In this document: one piece after another, positions 53,924-57,503 of the stretch | How the letters are laid out: each line of letters begins with the position of its first letter | How positions within the stretch are numbered: position 1 is the first letter of the stretch | Assembly (NCBI GenBank): GCA_030705955.1 | Contig: JAUZPL010000021.1 | Location: 1-57,503, forward strand | Reading direction: 5' to 3' | Source of the DNA: Bacillota bacterium | Lineage (GTDB): Bacteria > Bacillota > Bacilli > Bacillales > Cytobacillaceae | Length of the DNA: 57,503 bases | The notes under the pieces: generated by a model | Told to the model about the DNA's origin: nothing | Seen by the model: the letters and a program-made list of their open reading frames with translations, nothing else | The model's database searches: none | Made by a program: the position numbers and the translations under genes

Positions 53924-54388
53924 GTGACAATTAAAATAGGATTGGAAGCTCCTGATTTTGCTTTAGCAGCAAGCAATGGAGAAGTAGTGAAATTATCCTC
54001 CTTTAGAGGAAAAAATGTAATCCTTTATTTTTATCCAAAGGATATGACTCCTGGTTGTACCTCGGAAGCGTGTGACTTCCGTGATCAATATCAAAACTTT
54101 GATGAGTTAGATGTAGTTATATTAGGTGTTAGTCCGGACCCAATTGACCGACATCAGAAGTTCATTGAAAAATATAGCTTACCTTATTTACTTTTAGCAG
54201 ATCCTGACCATCAGGCCGCAGAGGAATTTGGGGTTTGGAAATTAAAAAAGAATTTTGGCAAGGAATATATGGGAATTGAAAGATCTACCTTTGCCATTGA
54301 TAAAGAAGTGATAGTAAGGAAGGAATGGCGAAAAGTCCAAGTAAAAGGACATGTTGAAGAAGCATTACAATTTTTACAAAAAAAATAG
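53924..54388 (+). CDS. ygaF: Thiol peroxidase, Bcp/PrxQ type (YgaF)
   Basis: 154 residues. Thioredoxin-fold peroxiredoxin reducing hydroperoxides. The peroxidatic Cys45 is in DMTPGCTSEACDFRD with the resolving Cys50 five residues later (PrxQ arrangement). GVSPDPIDRHQKF and ERSTFAIDK are conserved. GTG start at 53924 after GGAG; an earlier GTG at 53915 overlaps the SD. Next to perR as in B. subtilis. A short hairpin (AATAGG/CCTATT, around 54384-54402) follows. Confidence 0.93.
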   Translation: MTIKIGLEAPDFALAASNGEVVKLSSFRGKNVILYFYPKDMTPGCTSEACDFRDQYQNFDELDVVILGVSPDPIDRHQKFIEKYSLPYLLLADPDHQAAEEFGVWKLKKNFGKEYMGIERSTFAIDKEVIVRKEWRKVQVKGHVEEALQFLQKK

Positions 54389-54431
54389 GATAGCCTATTT
54401 TATACATAAAAGGCTTTTGTCCAAGACAAAA

Positions 54432-54513
54432 AGGAGGTTTTGAATATCATTGTATTAGGGCATACCTCCTCAGATTACATTATTTGATCCGATTCAGTCG
54501 GATCCTTTTTTTT
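54432..54513 (+). ncRNA. SD-sequestering hairpin and terminator, possible leader RNA
   Basis: AGGAGGT (54432-54438) can pair with ACCTCCT (54464-54470). A strong terminator follows: GATCCGA (54486-54492) with TCGGATC (54498-54504) and eight T. Between is a 15-codon frame from a TTG at 54440 with only two bases after the SD, probably not translated. It ends transcripts from ygaF or a separate short RNA. Confidence 0.4.
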
Positions 54514-54515
54514 AT

Positions 54516-54530
54516 TGAAAATGATTATAA
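54516..54530. promoter_or_regulatory. Fur/PerR-like box
   Basis: TGAAAATGATTATAA matches both the Fur 7-1-7 consensus TGATAATNATTATCA and the Per box TTATAATNATTATAA at 13 of 15 positions (counting N). It lies about 80 bases before the adenosyltransferase gene. Confidence 0.4.
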
Positions 54531-54611
54531 TTTTAATAAAACGGTGTTATGATAACTTTAAAATATAAGTTCCATATATATATTAATAATTAGTTATAGG
54601 CGGGGATAGGA

Positions 54612-55163
54612 ATGAAAATTTACACAAAAACTGGGGATAAGGGGACAACTTCACTTGTATATGGTTTGAGAGTTGGAAAAAATGACGCAAGGGTAGAAGC
54701 CTATGGCACATGTGATGAGGCAAATTCAGTTATCGGCCTTGCGCTTAGTCACCTAAAAAGTGAAGAATTCCAAGGAAAAGAAGAGGTTGAAGCAATCTTT
54801 CATAAAATACAAACAGCTCTTTTTCATGTTGGGGCAGAACTTGCTACTCCATCAGGGAAAGAGGTAAAGTGGAAGATTACTGAATTTGATATCGATGAAC
54901 TTGAGGAATGTATCGATTCATGGGATGCGAAGCTGCCTCCATTGACTAATTTTATTCTACCAGGAGGACATCCTGCAGGTTCTGCTTTCCATGTAGCTCG
55001 AACAACAGTAAGAAGAGCGGAAAGATGTGCAGTTTCTTTGGGGGAAGAAGTAAATCCTCTTGTCCTTGCTTACCTTAATAGGCTTTCGGATCTGTTGTTT
55101 GTAACAGCTCGCTATATTAACTTACAGCTAGGCTATAAAGAACAAACCCTTCATGGAAATTAA
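54612..55163 (+). CDS. PduO-type cob(I)alamin adenosyltransferase
   Basis: 183 residues, YvqK/PduO family. It transfers the adenosyl group of ATP to cob(I)alamin. The N-terminal YTKTGDKGTTSLVYG binds ATP, and RVEAYGTCDEANSVIG, LPGGHPAGSAFHVARTTVRRAER and YLNRLSDLLFVTAR are the family hallmarks. SD GGCGGGGAT. It is inserted between ygaF and perR relative to B. subtilis; no cobalamin riboswitch was seen upstream. Confidence 0.94.
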   Translation: MKIYTKTGDKGTTSLVYGLRVGKNDARVEAYGTCDEANSVIGLALSHLKSEEFQGKEEVEAIFHKIQTALFHVGAELATPSGKEVKWKITEFDIDELEECIDSWDAKLPPLTNFILPGGHPAGSAFHVARTTVRRAERCAVSLGEEVNPLVLAYLNRLSDLLFVTARYINLQLGYKEQTLHGN

Positions 55164-55201
55164 AAATTAACAAAACATTCACTATTTGTGTAGTTGTAAT
55201 A

Positions 55202-55248
55202 TTGACAAATATCATGAAAAGAAAGTAAACTATTTATAACAATTATAA
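55202..55248 (+). promoter_or_regulatory. perR promoter with Per box
   Basis: TTGACA (55202-55207) and TAAACT (55226-55231) at 18 bp, followed by TTATAACAATTATAA (55234-55248), which differs from the Per-box consensus TTATAATNATTATAA at one position. The box covers the predicted start, so PerR should repress its own gene. Confidence 0.85.
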
Positions 55249-55283
55249 TCTAATAATTCTTTTTAGAAAAGAGGTGCATGACG

Positions 55284-55721
55284 GTGACACAAAGTCATTT
55301 AAAAGAAGCTTTGGATACCTTGAAGGAAACGGGGGTGCGTATTACTCCGCAACGTCATGCGATACTTGAATATTTAATTAACTCGATGTCGCACCCTACT
55401 GCGGATGAAATTTATAAATCACTCGAAGGGAAATTCCCTAACATGAGTGTGGCAACAGTTTACAATAATTTACGAGTATTTCGCGAGGTTGGCTTAGTAA
55501 AAGAATTAACATATGGTGATGCCTCAAGTCGATTTGACTTTAATACATCAGAACATTACCATATTATTTGTGAAAACTGCGGTAAAATAGTTGATTTCCA
55601 TTATCCTGGACTGGATGAGGTGGAGCATTTAGCATCGCACGTAACTGGATTTAAGGTGAAACACCATCGTATGGAGATTTATGGAGTTTGTCCTGATTGT
55701 GCAGGAAAAGAAGTACATTAA
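55284..55721 (+). CDS. perR: Peroxide-stress regulator PerR
   Basis: 145 residues, Fur family. From the GTG at 55284 the numbering agrees exactly with B. subtilis PerR: regulatory metal ligands His37, Asp85, His91, His93, Asp104 and structural zinc Cys96, Cys99, Cys136, Cys139. The ATG at 55278 is only one base after GAGGTG, so the GTG (seven bases) is chosen. It represses oxidative-stress genes until Fe-catalysed His oxidation by peroxide. Its own promoter has a near-perfect Per box. Confidence 0.97.
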   Translation: MTQSHLKEALDTLKETGVRITPQRHAILEYLINSMSHPTADEIYKSLEGKFPNMSVATVYNNLRVFREVGLVKELTYGDASSRFDFNTSEHYHIICENCGKIVDFHYPGLDEVEHLASHVTGFKVKHHRMEIYGVCPDCAGKEVH

Positions 55722-55821
55722 TATTTTGATTTATATGCCATTATCTTTTGATAATGGCTTTTCTTTGGCTAATAATAACTAAAAAACGAATAAAAGCTAT
55801 CTCCTGCTAAGAGATAGCTCT

Positions 55822-56172
55822 TTATTTTTTACGCTTACTATTGTATTTTTCGTCGAATTCTTTTCCGACTAAAGTAGGGTCAAGGGTTAATGGTTCACTG
55901 CAATACATACACATGTCAACTCTGCCAAGCATTTTTGTAGGTTTTCCACATCCTGGACATATGACTGGTACTGTTTTTGTAGAGAGCATTCCCATCCAAA
56001 AATAAACGATTGTACTAGCAATGATGAAAAGTATACCCAGAATCATGAAAATCATCATAAGTGTTGGTGAGTGGTGGAAGTAAATTCCTCCATACATGAC
56101 TAAAAAACCAACGAAAATTAAACTAAGTGCAAATGTACGGATTTTATTAATTTTGCTTGAATATTTAGGCAT
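55822..56172 (-). CDS. ygzB: YgzB family membrane protein (UPF0295)
   Basis: 116 residues: two membrane helices (about 12-30 and 37-62) and a C-terminal [10 protein letters not shown] ... CMYC pair of CxxC motifs, a likely zinc knuckle in the cytosol. Function unknown. Position between perR and ygxA is as in B. subtilis. SD AGGAGG. Confidence 0.93.
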   Translation of the reverse strand: MPKYSSKINKIRTFALSLIFVGFLVMYGGIYFHHSPTLMMIFMILGILFIIASTIVYFWMGMLSTKTVPVICPGCGKPTKMLGRVDMCMYCSEPLTLDPTLVGKEFDEKYNSKRKK

Positions 56173-56319
56173 TTTTTAAACCTCCTATAGAAACTATAAC
56201 ATATTTATTAAAATAGAAAAATTAAGGAATGGGAGGATGTCGATTTTTGTCTATTTATAAAGAAGGAAATTCTTTGTTCCTGTCGAAAATATAGCTATTG
56301 ATTAAAGGAGGAAGATAGG

Positions 56320-57195
56320 ATGGAAGACAATCTTCGATCTATTTACCAAGAAAGGGCAAGTCAGGCAAATACTCTTGGAGTCTTGCTGATAGAGAAAAAA
56401 CAGCAGCCAACTCATTCATCCGACGCGTTCGATGTGATTTTATTGATTATCGTTAAAGAGGCGGATCACCCCATATTTGTAAAACACTATTCATTTAATG
56501 AGAAAACAGCAGCAATGCATATTGTAACCGAGGAACAGCTAAATGAGTGGCTCCTTCTAGGTTCAAATCGAAAAGTATTTGAATGGCTTGCCACCTCGAA
56601 AATACTTTTTGATCGGAATGAATATATTGCTGGTTTAAAAAAAGAACTACGAGAGTTCCCTTTTTATGGACGTAAAATGAAAATGGGCTTGGAATTTTCC
56701 AAATTAATTCGCCGATATGTAGACGGGAAGGCTCTCTTTGAAGATCGTTTATATTTAGATGCATATAATCATGTCGTTCACTCTTTGCATCACTTAGCTA
56801 GACTTTCTGTTATTGAAAATGGACTTCACCCAGAATTAACAGTTTGGCATCAGGTAAAGCAAATTGAACCAGAAATATTTAAACTATATGATGAATTAGT
56901 AAATAGTGAAGAAACACTTGAAGAGAGGTTACAGCTTTTATTTTTAGCGAGTGAATTTATGATTCATTCAAAAACCCATCTTGGAGCTGCTCATATTTTA
57001 GATGTCCTTGAAAAAAAAGAAAGCTGGTCCATTCACGATATTATGAGTGAGAAGGAACTCCTTCCATATTCATTAGAACTAGAAATATTTCTTGAGTATT
57101 TAATTGAAAAGCATTTAATTGAGGTTTTGAATGTTGAAACGAAAGGTCAGGGAATCTTCCATAGATATTACAGGATTAAAGAGAAGTTATCTTAA
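56320..57195 (+). CDS. ygxA: YgxA, nucleotidyltransferase-like protein
   Basis: 291 residues, soluble. The N-terminal half (about 1-120, FDVILLIIVKEAD) resembles a minimal nucleotidyltransferase fold, the middle is a helical HEPN-like bundle (RLYLDAYNHVVHSLHHLARL), and the C-terminus a winged-helix-like segment ending HRYYRIKEKL. Immediately upstream of the rrn operon, as in B. subtilis. Function unknown. SD AAAGGAGG. Confidence 0.9.
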   Translation: MEDNLRSIYQERASQANTLGVLLIEKKQQPTHSSDAFDVILLIIVKEADHPIFVKHYSFNEKTAAMHIVTEEQLNEWLLLGSNRKVFEWLATSKILFDRNEYIAGLKKELREFPFYGRKMKMGLEFSKLIRRYVDGKALFEDRLYLDAYNHVVHSLHHLARLSVIENGLHPELTVWHQVKQIEPEIFKLYDELVNSEETLEERLQLLFLASEFMIHSKTHLGAAHILDVLEKKESWSIHDIMSEKELLPYSLELEIFLEYLIEKHLIEVLNVETKGQGIFHRYYRIKEKLS

Positions 57196-57212
57196 AAAAA
57201 TTAAAAAATGTA

Positions 57213-57241
57213 TTGACCTTTTCTTAAATACTTGATATATT
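57213..57241 (+). promoter_or_regulatory. rrn promoter P1
   Basis: TTGACC (57213-57218) and TATATT (57236-57241), 17 bp apart, 18 bases after the ygxA stop. Confidence 0.65.
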
Positions 57242-57244
57242 AAT

Positions 57245-57297
57245 AACCGTCGCTGCAAAACAATTAAATAATGTTATTGCGAGTGACGGTTGTTTTA
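57245..57297 (+). terminator. Hairpin between the two rrn promoters
   Basis: AACCGTCGCT (57245-57254) pairs with AGTGACGGTT (57282-57291), one G-T pair, with further GCAA/TTGC pairing inside, followed by TGTTTT. Probably the ygxA terminator. Confidence 0.6.
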
Positions 57298-57307
57298 AAA
57301 AAAGTTG

Positions 57308-57337
57308 TTGACACTACGAAGTGATTTGTGGTATATT
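57308..57337 (+). promoter_or_regulatory. rrn promoter P2
   Basis: Perfect -35 TTGACA (57308-57313), TATATT (57332-57337) at 18 bp with an extended TG at 57329-57330. A T-rich stretch lies upstream. Confidence 0.85.
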
Positions 57338-57370
57338 GATTAAGTCGCTGTTGAGCGATTGAAATGAAAT

Positions 57371-57384
57371 TGCTCTTTGAAAAC
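57371..57384 (+). promoter_or_regulatory. rrn leader boxA
   Basis: TGCTCTTTGAAAAC is the antitermination boxA of Bacillus rRNA leaders, about 95 bases before the 16S 5' end. Confidence 0.75.
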
Positions 57385-57466
57385 TAAACAAACAAAAGCG
57401 TAAAACAAACAATTAATAGTGTTGTTTACAACACTAGCCAACGTAACATTTTTGAGCTAACTCAAA

Positions 57467-57503
57467 TTCTTCGGAGAGTTTGATCCTGGCTCAGGACGAA
57501 CGC
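57467..57503 (+). rRNA. rrs: 16S ribosomal RNA, 5' end only
   Basis: The sequence TCGGAGAGTTTGATCCTGGCTCAGGACGAACGC is the universal 16S start. The mature 5' end is placed near 57467 by comparison with B. subtilis. The gene continues beyond the window. Confidence 0.97.

Noticed and set aside
54440-54487. 15-codon leader peptide from a TTG
   Set aside because: Only two bases separate the SD and the start, and the SD can be masked in a hairpin; translation is doubtful.
54390-54611. Cobalamin riboswitch before the adenosyltransferase gene
   Set aside because: No B12-box or expected multi-helix core was found in the 222 bases.

Overview
The window is chromosomal DNA from a spore-forming member of the Bacillaceae. 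The base composition is low in G+C and the ribosome binding sites are strong AGGAGG type with frequent TTG and GTG starts. It carries spore protein genes (sspK, sspE), a CcpA/PerR/Fnr-type regulatory vocabulary, and the right half follows the Bacillus subtilis order yfhD-yfhE-yfhF-recX-yfhH-sspK-WVELL-yfhP-mutY-yfhS-fabL-sspE-ygaB-ygaC-ygaD-gsaB-ygaF-perR-ygzB-ygxA-rrn. The window ends in the first bases of a 16S rRNA gene. No phage, insertion sequence, CRISPR array or tRNA gene was seen.

Region by region. 1-416: four copies of a 52-bp tandem repeat, then two hairpins. 417-4600 (minus): LytS/LytT two-component pair followed by a small DUF3311 protein and a sodium:solute symporter, with a LytTR-type direct repeat and two cre-like sites in front of the transporter pair. 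4864-10504: membrane proteins, fumarase FumC, a DMT transporter, a MerR/TipAS regulator and small proteins. 10864-18707: a lipoprotein with two CuA-like cupredoxin domains behind a textbook TGTGA-N6-TCACA class II promoter, a HupE/UreJ-like membrane protein with an EF-hand, and an 1848-residue secreted multidomain protein with a PHP phosphoesterase core.

18887-31479: the whole arginine route, argC-argJ-argB-argD-carA-carB-argF as one overlapping operon, then argG and argH. Both promoters carry paired ARG boxes 20 bp apart, and the first also has a strong cre about 94 bp upstream of the predicted start. 31580-32998: an S-box (SAM riboswitch) controls a homoserine dehydrogenase that lacks an obvious ACT domain. 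32999-33640: a 642-bp gene-free stretch with nine DnaA-box-like 9-mers in one orientation followed by AT-rich DNA, then a possible structured small RNA with its own terminator.

33641-57195: the conserved yfh/yga block, with three short genes read directly from the sequence (yfhE, a YpzG-like gene, sspK). Departures from the B. subtilis order are an orphan 1501-residue glutamate-synthase-like gene between the ygaD-type ABC exporter and gsaB, an ABC-2 transporter trio, a decayed chemotaxis receptor fragment and a small K+-channel-like protein with an unusual filter. perR is preceded by a near-perfect Per box. 57196-57503: tandem rrn promoters, boxA and the 16S 5' end.

The strongest candidates for something undescribed are the DnaA-box cluster with its neighbouring RNA candidate, the Fnr-type control of a duplicated CuA-like lipoprotein lacking a canonical ligand, and the LytST-transporter control region.
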